Positions 1-7,386 of a stretch of 11,696 nucleotides of DNA are shown one piece after another (within the stretch, counting starts at the first letter, position 1; every line of letters begins with the position of its first letter). The DNA comes from Hydnum rufescens UP504 (taxonomy: Eukaryota; Basidiomycota; Agaricomycetes; Cantharellales; Hydnaceae): assembly GCA_014904985.1 (NCBI GenBank), contig MU129351.1, positions 6,762 to 18,457 on the forward strand, read 5' to 3'. The notes below the pieces were generated by a model. That model was not told the origin of the DNA. It made no database searches and saw only the letters and a program-made list of their open reading frames with translations. Both the position numbers and the translations under genes were made by a program.

Positions 1-11
1 GGCTCATCTCT

Positions 12-48
12 CCCCTTTTTAAATAAATAAAATATATTTAAAATGGGG
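12..48. repeat. Near-perfect 14-bp inverted repeat, AT-rich core
   Basis: Arms at 12-25 and 35-48 (CCCCTTTTTAAATA and TATTTAAAATGGGG) pair at 13 of 14 positions around a 9-nt loop. The arms run from four C:G pairs into A/T, so a stable hairpin or cruciform is possible. Its role is unknown; it lies about 475 bp past the stop of the neighbouring minus-strand gene. Confidence 0.75.
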
Positions 49-92
49 GGAGGTTTGAAATAAACAAAGTCCGAAAGGAGAGAAAGAAAAAT

Positions 93-109
93 GAGGAACT
101 GAGTTCCTC
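93..109. repeat. Perfect 8-bp palindrome with 1-nt spacer
   Basis: GAGGAACT at 93-100 and AGTTCCTC at 102-109 are exact reverse complements separated by a single G. It could be a dimeric protein-binding site or a chance palindrome in a purine-rich tract. Confidence 0.6.
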
Positions 110-522
110 CTCTATACAAGATGTTCCAGGCCGGGGGGAAGACGGAAGGAGAGGAAAAGGAAAGGAAGAAAGAAAAGGCAGAAAGAAAAGGAAAATAGGA
201 GTACAACCTGAGTCAGGTGATGATACATCAGCTTATACCCGGTAGCCTAGGTTGAGGTGACTACTGGGCATATAGCTATTACATACTGTCAATCTTATCC
301 GAGAAACAGTTTCTGGGTGGTACAGAAAATTAGAGAGAGAAGAGAGAAAAAGAGACAGAGATAGGCATTTAGGAGAGGTTAGATTTCATGGGACCTCATG
401 TATGGCTTCAGGGTCAAGAGAGGAAGTCCATAGGTTCAACTGTTAGGGTATTCTACTTCGAGGGTCAGTGTCAGATGGGGTAAAGGATGGGGATAGAGGT
501 GGAGTCGGTGGATCACTGGGTG

Positions 523-2563
523 TTACACTGAGCAGATACTGCTCAGACTCGAAGTCTGTGCCAGCCCAGGAGCAGCAGCAAGCTCCTCCTGTGTTAGTCG
601 GTTGTGGACATTCCTAATAAATGTACTGAACCTCGATAGCTCCTCAGGTGGAGGCAAAATTTCCAGTATGATCCCAAGATGTTCATGCTTTTGGAGCGTG
701 AGAAGGAGGTACTTGAGCGGTGGAGTGATAAGTCGGTATAATGCAAATGCCTGGATGGGTCCAGACTGCAAGTCGTGTTCCTGGACAATAAAACCTAAGT
801 GCCGGATTACAGCGCCGAGAGCAGTTGAGGAGGTGACAGGCACTGTTACAATAGTGTCCATCATGTGGTTAAATTCAGCAGTGAATGTCGCTAGGCTGCC
901 TAATTGGTTTGCGATCCGGTTGTTAGTCGCAATCACACAGTCGGAACTGTGCTGTATTGATTGCAAAACCCATGCTCTATCCTCCTTAATTGACGGTCGG
1001 TCCTCTGCTACTGCCTTCTGGCTTTCCTCAACATCCCTCCACACTTTCTCTAACAAGTCCTCATTCCGTGTGTGAATCCGTTCCCATGCCTTCCGTCGCT
1101 GATCAAACTCACAGATTTGGTGATATACTCGCTGTTCACGTTCAGCGAGGTCACGGGGATTGATCCTCTTGGGTCCGAGTGGGGGAGAACGGCGGTTTTC
1201 TCCCCTGGACACCTTGTTTAGAGAACCTGTTCCAGTGGGAGTGACCTTGCGGGGAGATGGAGAGGCTGAGCGACGGACTCCAGTTGTGATGTGTGGGGAT
1301 GAGAGGATAGTACGAGGGGCGAAGGTTATGGTTTGTTGTGTCATGGGGAATGATGAGGTGTTGGTGTTTCCTGAAGGAGGTTCATTCTTGGGTGGTTGTG
1401 TGGGCTCCGATATACCGATAGCAATAGATCGAACTGTGCGTGGATAGTTCCCCTTGCCATAAAAGGTGGGAGAATGGACGAGGTTTGGGCGGACCTGGTT
1501 GCTTGGCCTGTCAAAGCAGTTTGGTGATGGTTGGAATCCCTGAGGTCGGGGAGGGTGAACTGACAATTGAGGGCTTTTTGCCTCCTCCCAAGGGTTTGGT
1601 TCGGTAGCAGCAGTTGAGCTATCCGAAGCCTCGCCCTCAAGAGTGGGCAGAGACAGTCTCCAGCCAGGATATACAGGTGGGCTACTAGTTGTATTTACGG
1701 GGAAAATGAGTGGTGTGGCCACCCCTCAGGCCTACTGAGCCTTGGTAGTGATAGCGGGTTTTGCGAGGGTCGCGCGACATTGTAGCCTGCTCATCATTAC
1801 CAGAACCACGCAAATTGGATGACTGTTCTGGGTACACCAGCTTCCCGGCTAGGTTAGAGGTGCGAGATGCAGGTGTTATTGAGCGGGATTGGGCTCATCT
1901 TAACAGCCTGGGTGGAGGAGGTTGGGTTTGAAGTCGCGAATGGATGTTCTGCCATGAGGATACTGGAGATGATAGATTAGTGCGCTGTTTTGGGATGCAT
2001 GGTGTTCCTAGGAGACCAGGCTTACCACCATTGCTGTTCACACTAATTCCATTTTGTGACACCCGGTCAACAAACTTTTTGATAGAGTCGGAATTACTGT
2101 TGTTGGCGAGTGGTATAGATCGGCCATTGGAGGAAGAGTGGCTCTCGCTTCCTGAGCTTAGCTCGGGCCCTGGTGCATGGCTGTTGCCTGCCTCGATGTT
2201 TTCATCTGGCTTAGGACACGAGGGATGCCTCTTTTGTACAAGGCTTTGGACCCATGCGAGTGGTGGGAGTTTGTGGTCAAGCGGGTGAGGGTGAAGGGAG
2301 AAGGAGGAAGTCTGAGGAGGACCTGTGCCCTGCTGATCATTGGTTTCGTGTTTCGAAGTGCCATCATGACCGGACAATGAAAGCCCAAGTGCGGATCTTG
2401 GTTTCAGGAACTGGTTCCTGTACTCAAGAGGATCAGTATCTGGGGGGAGAGGAGACATGGTTCGTGTGAAATATGAGTTGCCGGAGTCCGAATCGGAAGC
2501 CTCTTCATGGTCTTGTGGTGAGCAGCTGTCCAGCTGGCTGCAGTCGCAGGCCACTTCAACCAT
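523..2563 (-). pseudogene. Unidentified Ser/Pro-rich coiled-coil protein, interrupted
   Basis: About 680 codons on the minus strand, starting at the ATG at 2561-2563 in a good context (CCACAATGG). The N-terminal 222 residues are Ser/Pro/Asn-rich and low in complexity. The frame then meets TGA at 1895-1897, but continues open for about 55 more codons of similar Ser/Arg-rich composition. A one-base shift in the CCCC run at 1722-1725 leads into a 399-residue frame ending at 523. That part is Pro/Ser/Thr-rich at first. After about residue 190 it becomes a charged, probably coiled-coil segment (motifs DLAEREQRVYHQICEFDQRR and DLLEKVWRDVEESQKAVAE), followed by a hydrophobic helical C-terminus. No zinc knuckle, protease or polymerase motif is seen. 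I do not recognise the family. It may be a transposon-associated first ORF (gag-like) or a lineage-specific fungal gene. The TGA may be a mutated CGA and the shift an indel or sequencing error, since one frame explains both sides. Confidence 0.6.
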
Positions 2564-2576
2564 TGTGGTTCAGAAG

Positions 2577-2691
2577 AGTGTGGGGGAAGTGTAGAAGAGA
2601 AGAAAGAAGTAGATAGAGAACAGAAAATGTAGAAAAAGAAAGAGAGTGGGTGGCAAGAGGCCTTGGGTGTCATTGGTATCCCCTTTTAAAG
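2577..2691 (-). promoter_or_regulatory. Core promoter-like region of the 2563-523 gene
   Basis: On the minus strand a TATA-like CTTTAAAAGGGG (2680-2691) lies about 117 nt upstream of the ATG at 2563. It is followed by a nearly pure CT-rich leader (about 2577-2655). A TATA-like element, then a pyrimidine tract, then the ATG is the usual layout of fungal RNA polymerase II promoters and of LTR promoters. Functional status is inferred. Confidence 0.55.
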
Positions 2692-2791
2692 TCGGCCAGG
2701 GTAATCCATGGATCCCACACAGCGTCATTTTAAGGGGGTCCCAAGTCAGCTTTGGGTCCCAGTTTCCCTCCTAGTGTGTTTTGAAAGTAGA

Positions 2792-2807
2792 AGTTCTACG
2801 CAGAACT
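2792..2807. repeat. Small hairpin next to homopolymer runs
   Basis: AGTTCT (2792-2797) and AGAACT (2802-2807) form a perfect 6-bp stem with a 4-nt loop. It is followed directly by A and G homopolymers (about 2811-2829). The abrupt change into coding-like sequence just to the right suggests this is close to a junction between unrelated segments. Confidence 0.4.
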
Positions 2808-2819
2808 AAGAAAAAAAGG

Positions 2820-3004
2820 GGGGGGGTGGGTACCATCGCCTGGTCGTTCCTTAGCATTTCGCGGTTGCTGGAAACTAGGAGGTTTCATGTAGTTCATGCG
2901 ATTATGATCGAGCCAGGCACAGCAGACTCACCGGGCTCGTTGGGCACCCTCAGAATGTTGACTATGCCATGGGGCGACGGCGAGGCGATTCGTTCTGGCA
3001 AAGC
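2820..3004 (-). pseudogene. Spliced minus-strand gene fragment, unidentified
   Basis: On the minus strand an open stretch runs from just after a TGA (3005-3007) to a GTGAGT donor at 2931 and ends in the residues HGIVNILRVPNEP. A 57-nt interval (2875-2931) has GTGAGT at one end, CTCCTAG at the other, and an internal TGAACTAC that could be the branch site. Removing it joins the frame to SSNREMLRNDQAMVP, which runs out into the homopolymer tract near 2820. Intron length and signals are typical of basidiomycetes. The protein is not recognised and both ends are missing. A 107-codon plus-strand frame (2781-3104) overlaps it, but has no supporting features and I consider it a shadow. Confidence 0.35.
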
Positions 3005-3120
3005 TCAGCAATTTCTGGCTTCACAGAGTCTTCTAGTTACCTACAGGAATCTACAGTCGCACTCGAGTTTCACTGTCACGGCTTTCCATGTTGACAAATT
3101 TTGATGACCCACGGCGGTAG

Positions 3121-4192
3121 GCAGTGGAGACGCTGGAATTTCCTTGGTCTCGCACCTTTCATGTTACCAAGGGGGGCCTACCAGTTCGCAGAATGGTTAC
3201 TGAGGAAAACCCCTGGTAAGCATGGTGTTTTCTTCTTTGGTCTTGATAAGGTGGGACCCTGATATCTTTTGCTTGTTGTTCTAGAAAGCATTCGGTTGTT
3301 GCCAATAGCAATTGCTTTTGTCGGACAAATTTGATGCTTGCCTCGTTTTGTGCGAGAGTTTCCTTTTTACAAGATGTGAGTCATATATGTATTTGCAACC
3401 ACTCACTTCTATGCTGAATTTTCGATCGAGCGCAGTTCGAGTTCAAGGTCACTAATTTTGAAGAGTCTGGCCAGGTTTCTTCGTGATTTTCGGATGTGTG
3501 GATCTGCTAGATGGTACGTTTAGGTTCCACCTATGTTGATCATCCTCACATGTACTGTATTTGGTAGCGCAATACTGCCTAAGCAGACTGTGCGGACCTA
3601 ATAGAGGAGCATCGGCGCCAGAAAACGACGGTGCAGGATCTTGCACGGCTTGAAAGCGACGGCACTTTGCTGCTACCCTTCGCGACAAAACCGAAACTTG
3701 GTGGGCTTTGGATCTTGTTGCTAAGGTTCTGTTAGATGCCTCGGACGACTTAAATGAAAGGAAGTGGCAATCGGTCTCGTTCCCAGCGCTCTTGCCGGGG
3801 TCTCTTTGTCGTTTTCGGTGGCCCGAAGGCTTGCATCCGCAGATTCGTACTGCAATGCTAATTCCCTCTAGCTGAGTAATTCTTCATGCTCTCCTTGACA
3901 GTATTAATAAGCCAGGAGATTCTCGTGCAAGAGACTTAATGAGGACGAAGGAGATATCGCTTATGCATAACAAGGTCTTCAACAAGAAGGTAGGCATTGA
4001 GTTACTTCATTCCGTGTGCCCAAAATGATGCATTGAACCACTCGCAGACCACACGATACCATGACAAGCACACAAAGGAGATTTCACTGGTCTTTACTTC
4101 AGTATCTGGTTTGACCATACATATCTTCTGAATTCAGTGAGTCGTTGCGTATCGAGGTTAGGGCAGTCTGGTGAATTGACATCAGATTCTCT
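3121..4192 (+). pseudogene. Decayed module array, copy 1 (unknown protein family)
   Basis: Coding-like plus-strand sequence starts just after a TAG acceptor (3118-3120) with EFPWSRTFHVTKGGLPV, which resembles the exon start of copy 3 at 6187. Further segments are FEFKVTNFEESGQVSS (from 3436), CADLIEEHRRQKTTVQDLAR (about 3590-3650) and LDLVAKVLLDASDDLNERKW (about 3710-3770). They lie in one frame except for a shift near 3690. In-frame stops are TGA 3484, TAG 3508, TAG 3565, TAA 3580 and TGA 3873; each could derive from CGA, CAG or CAA by one C-to-T change. Candidate introns are 3376-3435 (GTGAGT...CGCAG) and 3990-4047 (GTAGGC...CTCGCAG, 58 nt). A further candidate at 3216-3284 is doubtful, because similarity to copy 3 seems to continue through it. 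The family is not recognised. The gene is clearly non-functional. Confidence 0.5.
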
Positions 4193-4244
4193 GTGCGAGG
4201 ATCCTAACGAATTCTCCAACCCGGGCGTAGTGATTCGTTTACAG
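4193..4244 (+). other. Candidate intron preceding copy 2 exon
   Basis: This 52-nt interval begins with GTGCGA, contains a good CCTAACG branch-site candidate, and ends with GTTTACAG. The exon that follows aligns with the exon following the intron at 6131-6186 (ending TTTAAACAG), so intron position appears conserved between module copies. The donor is imperfect and may be mutated. Confidence 0.45.
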
Positions 4245-4760
4245 TGATGTTGTCCAAGTCGCTATCCGGTGGTATATCGTGCTCATGCTTAGGGCCTGTT
4301 TTATCGGTTCCGTAGGTACCATGCCCTCCTCCACACACGATCCTGGGACTGTCGAAGGGGTCGTGTACATGAGGGGGTTTCTTATTTGTCTCCCTTTTAA
4401 TCGTCGAGGAATGGTAACAGGTCAATCAGGCTGGATGAAGTTGTTGCCTGTGGTTACGCTCTTATTATCATCCTTTTCTGGTATTAATGCTGCGAGTTGC
4501 ATGAAAATCCGAGCTAGACAGCAGTATCAAACTGCATAAGACAATAAAATATCTGAGATACGTTCAGTACGTCTTTCAGCCTCGATTTATATACCGGCCA
4601 GCCGAACTCACGGCAAATTTGCCGCGCAGGCACGATATACGTGATCTGGGTGAGGGCTATAGCAGTGTGTGACAGTACTTATTGGAAATGTACCAGAATT
4701 TGACGAGAACCTGAGTGTTCGACGGTTTTGTAGACATTGTGGGTGATCAGCGATGCAGTT
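4245..4760 (+). pseudogene. Decayed module array, copy 2, truncated
   Basis: Aligns with copy 3 from 6187 onward at both DNA and protein level. The stretch reading SIRLDEVVACGYALIII here corresponds to SVKLDEVTTCGHTLTVT in copy 3, and QPRFIYRPAELTANLP corresponds to RPLFIHxLAEFAVNSP. TAG at 4313-4315 occupies the position of CAG 6224-6226, a C-to-T stop. A further in-frame TGA follows near 4370. Compared with copy 3 there is an extra segment of about 35 nt near 4320-4355 and another of about 40 nt before 4525. Similarity fades beyond about 4640, and the antisense eIF4A fragment begins at 4866, so the C-terminal part is missing or too diverged to see. The function of the family is unknown. Confidence 0.55.
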
Positions 4761-4865
4761 GACCTGGGAGAGAGTACGGCTCAGGGCCTTGGAGATGTGA
4801 TTCTGGAAGAAGCACCTCGTTTCTTTTTCTTTTCCCACCATGGTAAGGGATACCGACTAGGGCCA

Positions 4866-5142
4866 GTCGCGTTCAAATTGTCCGTCGCGACCAATCCTGT
4901 GGATGTAATTCTCCAGGTTCGATGGGAGATCGTGTGAGACTTATTGCACGTCAATGCCCTGAGCCAGAAGGTCAGTCGTAATCAACACACGCAATAGTTG
5001 CGGTTTTGCCGGTCCCAAACTGGGCCTGCGTCATGACTCTTGACGATGGGAATGATGACTCGCTATTGAACGGCTGGTGGGCGTTCGAAACCCTAGGCGT
5101 AAATGTCGCGAAGTTCCGGTTGTCAACTACTTGGTCCCAGTT
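4866..5142 (-). pseudogene. eIF4A DEAD-box helicase pseudogene fragment, internally deleted
   Basis: eIF4A is the ATP-dependent RNA helicase that unwinds mRNA 5' leaders during translation initiation. On the minus strand NWDQVVDN (5142-5119) is followed by RDIYA-stop-GFERPPAVQ-stop-RVIIPIVKSHD, which is the Q-motif region. After a small frame change comes AQFGTGKTAT, the Walker A motif I (about 5028-4996). The sequence then jumps at about 4990 to RVLITTDLLAQGIDVQ (motif V) and NLENYIHRIGRDGQF (motif VI). Motifs II to IV, more than 200 residues in the family, are absent. TDLLAxGIDVQ and the following residues fit eIF4A rather than eIF4AIII, which has a different motif V. Stops are TAG 5093, TAG 5063 and TAA 4941; two replace Gln codons. 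Gly-to-Asp, Arg-to-Gln and Gly-to-Glu changes in motif VI are all G-to-A. There is no start and no C-terminal tail. It is antisense to the surrounding array. Confidence 0.85.
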
Positions 5143-5169
5143 CGTGTTGTGGGCAATGGGTCGCCAAGA

Positions 5170-5442
5170 TGGATACCAGTTCGGTTTTTGAGGCTGGTAA
5201 GTGGACCGCAGTCATGTCTCAAGTGATCGGGGCCCTGGTGATCGTCATTCCCCTATAGTTTCATGACAACCTCCCAAATCTTCCACTGCGGGTTCGTCGG
5301 GGAGACGTGCTGCGCATCAGGTGGCAAATGATCGTCAGTGGTTTCTTGTTGCTGTCGATTTGTCTGATGAATCTTTCAAGAGTTCTCTTATCTCATCCTC
5401 TTAAAGGAGTAAGGGGCGCAAATATTCACCCACGACGAATAG
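5170..5442. other. Gap with no recognisable feature
   Basis: Sequence between the eIF4A fragment and the next array copy. Short open stretches exist on both strands, but none shows a motif, a splice pattern or similarity to neighbours that I can support. CpG frequency here is normal, unlike in the retrotransposon to the right. Confidence 0.5.
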
Positions 5443-6130
5443 GGCAGAGTCACCTCGGAAACTGACACTGGGTCTTCAATTCCTTCCACTGTCAATGTCT
5501 CTTCCACTGGTATCGAGCCAACCGGTGGAATCTTCACCGTACTTATGGAAGCGGAACACAGTATGTATATTTTTCGTTATTCAGCTACTGTCCAGTGGTT
5601 AATTATTGAAGCGCCTCGAAGCATTTTCCGCGTACTGGGACAACAGTCCTGGTGTGCTAATCCGAATGTGCGAGGACGAACACACTTGAACGAAGGACGA
5701 CAACCTGCACTCTTAAGCCGGAACAATATCCCGCTGCACAAGATATGAGATATCTATGATATGTTTGGTACATCTATTGACCCTGATTTAGATACTGACC
5801 ATCCGAACTTGCGGTGAGTTCGCCACACAGGTGCACTGCGCGATTCCTGCGTTGTTGGGACCGGGGCATAGGGAGAGGATTCCTCAAAGTCAAATATAGT
5901 ACATGTGATTTTTGTGTATTAATGACACGCTCTGACTACTTATTCAGACTACTGGTGTATGCTCTGATCCGAGTATGCGAAGGTGGACTGGTACGAATTA
6001 AGGACCACAATCCGCACGGCGAATTCGAGTTATCAGGTGTCAACTTTGGTGCTTTAAGGGTATTGCGAACCCTTTGGAACGCATGCAGGCAAACGGCAGA
6101 GTCTTATGGAGCAGGAGACTGTTTTGGTTG
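5443..6130 (+). pseudogene. Decayed module array, copy 3 upstream exon(s)
   Basis: Two partial repeats of the same module lie back to back. The first is open from just after TAG 5440-5442 to TGA 5746-5748 and contains MEAEHSMYIF and SWCANPNVRGRTHLNEGRQP. These match EAEYGTYIV and CASPNMQGWTFMNEGHNP in the downstream exon at 6187-6832. The second, about 5804-6130, contains SELAVSSP, KYSTCDF and KDHNPHGEFELSG, matching AEFAVNSP, EYGTYIV and NEGHNPHSESELSG. The first repeat seems to have lost the internal part between its NEG motif and the PLHK segment, which would explain why its motif lies only 309 nt from the next. The exon ends at a GTGAGT donor (6131), and splicing keeps the frame. The family is unknown; I see no signal peptide or catalytic motif that I can name. 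Confidence 0.55.
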
Positions 6131-6186
6131 GTGAGTCAACTCGGGTTTTTCGTGTCATCAGCCTCACTCCTGACTTCTTTAAACAG
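6131..6186 (+). other. Canonical 56-nt intron in copy 3
   Basis: GTGAGT donor, CTCCTGACTTC branch-site context and TTTAAACAG acceptor. Removal joins the frame ending GDCFG to CGEFNKSYTLSVPQV without a stop. This supports the view that the array was once an expressed spliced gene and that plus is the coding strand. Confidence 0.65.
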
Positions 6187-6832
6187 TGGGGAGTTCAACA
6201 AGTCCTATACCTTGTCGGTTCCTCAGGTTTCCAAGGGGGTAGTGCCTGTGGGAGGGTGTCTGATTCATCATCTTTTATCGACTAGGAGTGGTGACGGGTC
6301 GGTCAAGCTAGACGAGGTCACCACTTGCGGTCATACCCTTACTGTCACCCGCTTTCAGTACCGATGTTACAAGCTGCACGGGAGATCCAATGATCTCAAG
6401 CTATACGGGATGCTCATACATGCCTTTCGGCCTCTGTTTATACATTGACTAGCCGAATTTGCGGTAAATTCACCGTGCTGGCGTGGTACTGAAGCAGAAT
6501 ATGGTACGTATATTGTTCCAAAATGCTCCGAGGTGCTCTCGTACTCGGACGGACCACTGTCCTAGTGCGCGAGTCCAAATATGCAGGGATGGACGTTCAT
6601 GAATGAAGGGCACAACCCGCATAGCGAGTCTGAGCTGTCGGGTATCGACATCAGCACAGCGCAGTGTCTTTTCATATGGTATCGACGCAATTCAGTGAAG
6701 AATAAGACAACCTGCGAGTCGTCGCGCATTACGGCGATGGTTGCATGTCGAAGGAAAATGATCGAGTGCATGGTTTATCTAGGCGTTGTTTTTCCGAGAG
6801 TCAAATCGCAGAGTGGGGCATTTTGCTTATGA
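6187..6832 (+). pseudogene. Decayed module array, copy 3 downstream exon
   Basis: Best-preserved part of the array: about 215 codons with only two internal stops. It starts GEFNKSYTLSVPQVSKG, passes through GDGSVKLDEVTTCGHTLTVT and RPLFIH, meets TGA (6446-6448), and continues as LAEFAVNSP and EAEYGTYIV. It then meets TAG (6563-6565), continues through CASPNMQGWTFMNEGHNPH and SESELSGIDIST, and ends at TGA 6830-6832. The stop at 6446 aligns with a CGG codon in copy 2 (4595-4597). The stop at 6563 aligns with a TGG codon in the first repeat of copy 3 (5650-5652). Both are therefore decay products, not gene ends. Because the exon ends with the same motif block that precedes the intron in copy 3, the original protein probably consisted of tandem modules of roughly 180 residues. 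I cannot assign a function. Confidence 0.6.
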
Positions 6833-6930
6833 TGCTACTGTTCTTTTAGTCTTGTGATATTCTGTGAGACTGTCGAGTCTATCATTTGCGCAAGTTAGGG
6901 CTAGCAGGTGTCGGTATTGATTTACTCCTA
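6833..6930. other. Junction between module array and retrotransposon
   Basis: Short stretch between the last plus-strand stop of the array (6830-6832) and the left limit of the minus-strand frame that continues from pol (TAG 6928-6930). No LTR terminus, polypurine tract or target-site duplication is recognisable, so the exact boundary of the retroelement is not determined. Confidence 0.4.
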
Positions 6931-7386
6931 GTATGGTAATTCTTCGGTTATTGGAGTATTGGGTTCGAATTTGCTTGGAGGTCGCAGGGATTGATCCATC
7001 ATTGGATAATCGAGTTCCTGGTAATCTTTAAATGGAGCGAGGGGATCTGCCTTTCGGAGGATTTGGGAATAGGGATTGGTGGCTTAGGGTTACATAGATG
7101 CTCTGGATAGAAAACTCATAACACTTGAAGTCACACATCCTTGAATAAAGGAGGTGTGGAAATTCATTGGTATGAATTTAATCCAGATCTGAGTTCTGAT
7201 GGACTCTGGGTTGATTGTTGGGCCATATGTGCCAATATTGGGTGTAATGTGGCACAGACTTTTGAAATTGGCTTCGGCCTCTTTGTAAGACTGTGAGTCA
7301 CTCTAATTGTGGATTGGATCTTCCATGTTCTGATTGTTACTGTTACCTAGGGCTCGTTTCCACTCCTGCCAATGGTCCCACACTGA
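6931..7386 (-). pseudogene. In-frame continuation downstream of pol stop
   Basis: The frame of the integrase C-terminus continues beyond TAA 7387-7389 for 152 codons with only three interruptions: TAG 7303, TAA 7090 and TAA 7084. Visible segments include SVWDHWQEWKRALG, YKEAEANFKSLCHITPNIG, IRTQIWIKFIPMNFHTSFIQ and PLAPFKDYQELDYPMMDQS. Runs of 70 and 51 codons without a stop and a protein-like composition suggest decayed coding sequence. TAA 7387 could be a mutated CAA, so pol may once have been longer, or a second ORF may follow it. No family is recognised. It could also be fortuitous. Confidence 0.4.

Larger units (their letters stand above)
1..522. other. Purine-rich non-coding flank
   Basis: No credible coding frame is visible on either strand. 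The plus strand is rich in A and G, with long GA tracts at roughly 130-200 and 330-365, so the minus strand is CT-rich. This stretch lies 3' of the minus-strand gene that ends at 523 and probably holds its 3' untranslated region. It could also be part of an LTR-like sequence, but no matching second copy is present to test that. Two inverted repeats inside it are listed separately. Confidence 0.5.

Noticed and set aside
602..1447. Plus-strand open frames at 602-1075 and 1160-1447
   Set aside because: They lie antisense to the better-supported minus-strand gene, have no promoter or splice context and no recognisable motifs.
2781..3104. 107-codon plus-strand frame
   Set aside because: It overlaps a minus-strand fragment that has a canonical 57-nt intron. 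It begins in a homopolymer-rich junction and shows no domain features.
4608..4841. Minus-strand 77-codon frame as the eIF4A C-terminal tail
   Set aside because: Its residues do not resemble the eIF4A C-terminus. The right part of the interval is antisense to array copy 2.
5006..5191. Plus-strand 61-codon frame
   Set aside because: It is the antisense shadow of the eIF4A fragment, whose helicase motifs are unambiguous on the minus strand.
4579..6480. The CCGAA-TTGCGG repeats as CRISPR-like or short tandem repeats
   Set aside because: Spacing is irregular, copies are diverged, and they lie within longer homologous protein-coding segments, so they are parts of the module array.
6960..6990. GGGTTCGAAT as the T-arm of a tRNA gene
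   Set aside because: Flanking bases do not form a T stem, and no acceptor or anticodon arms could be placed around it.
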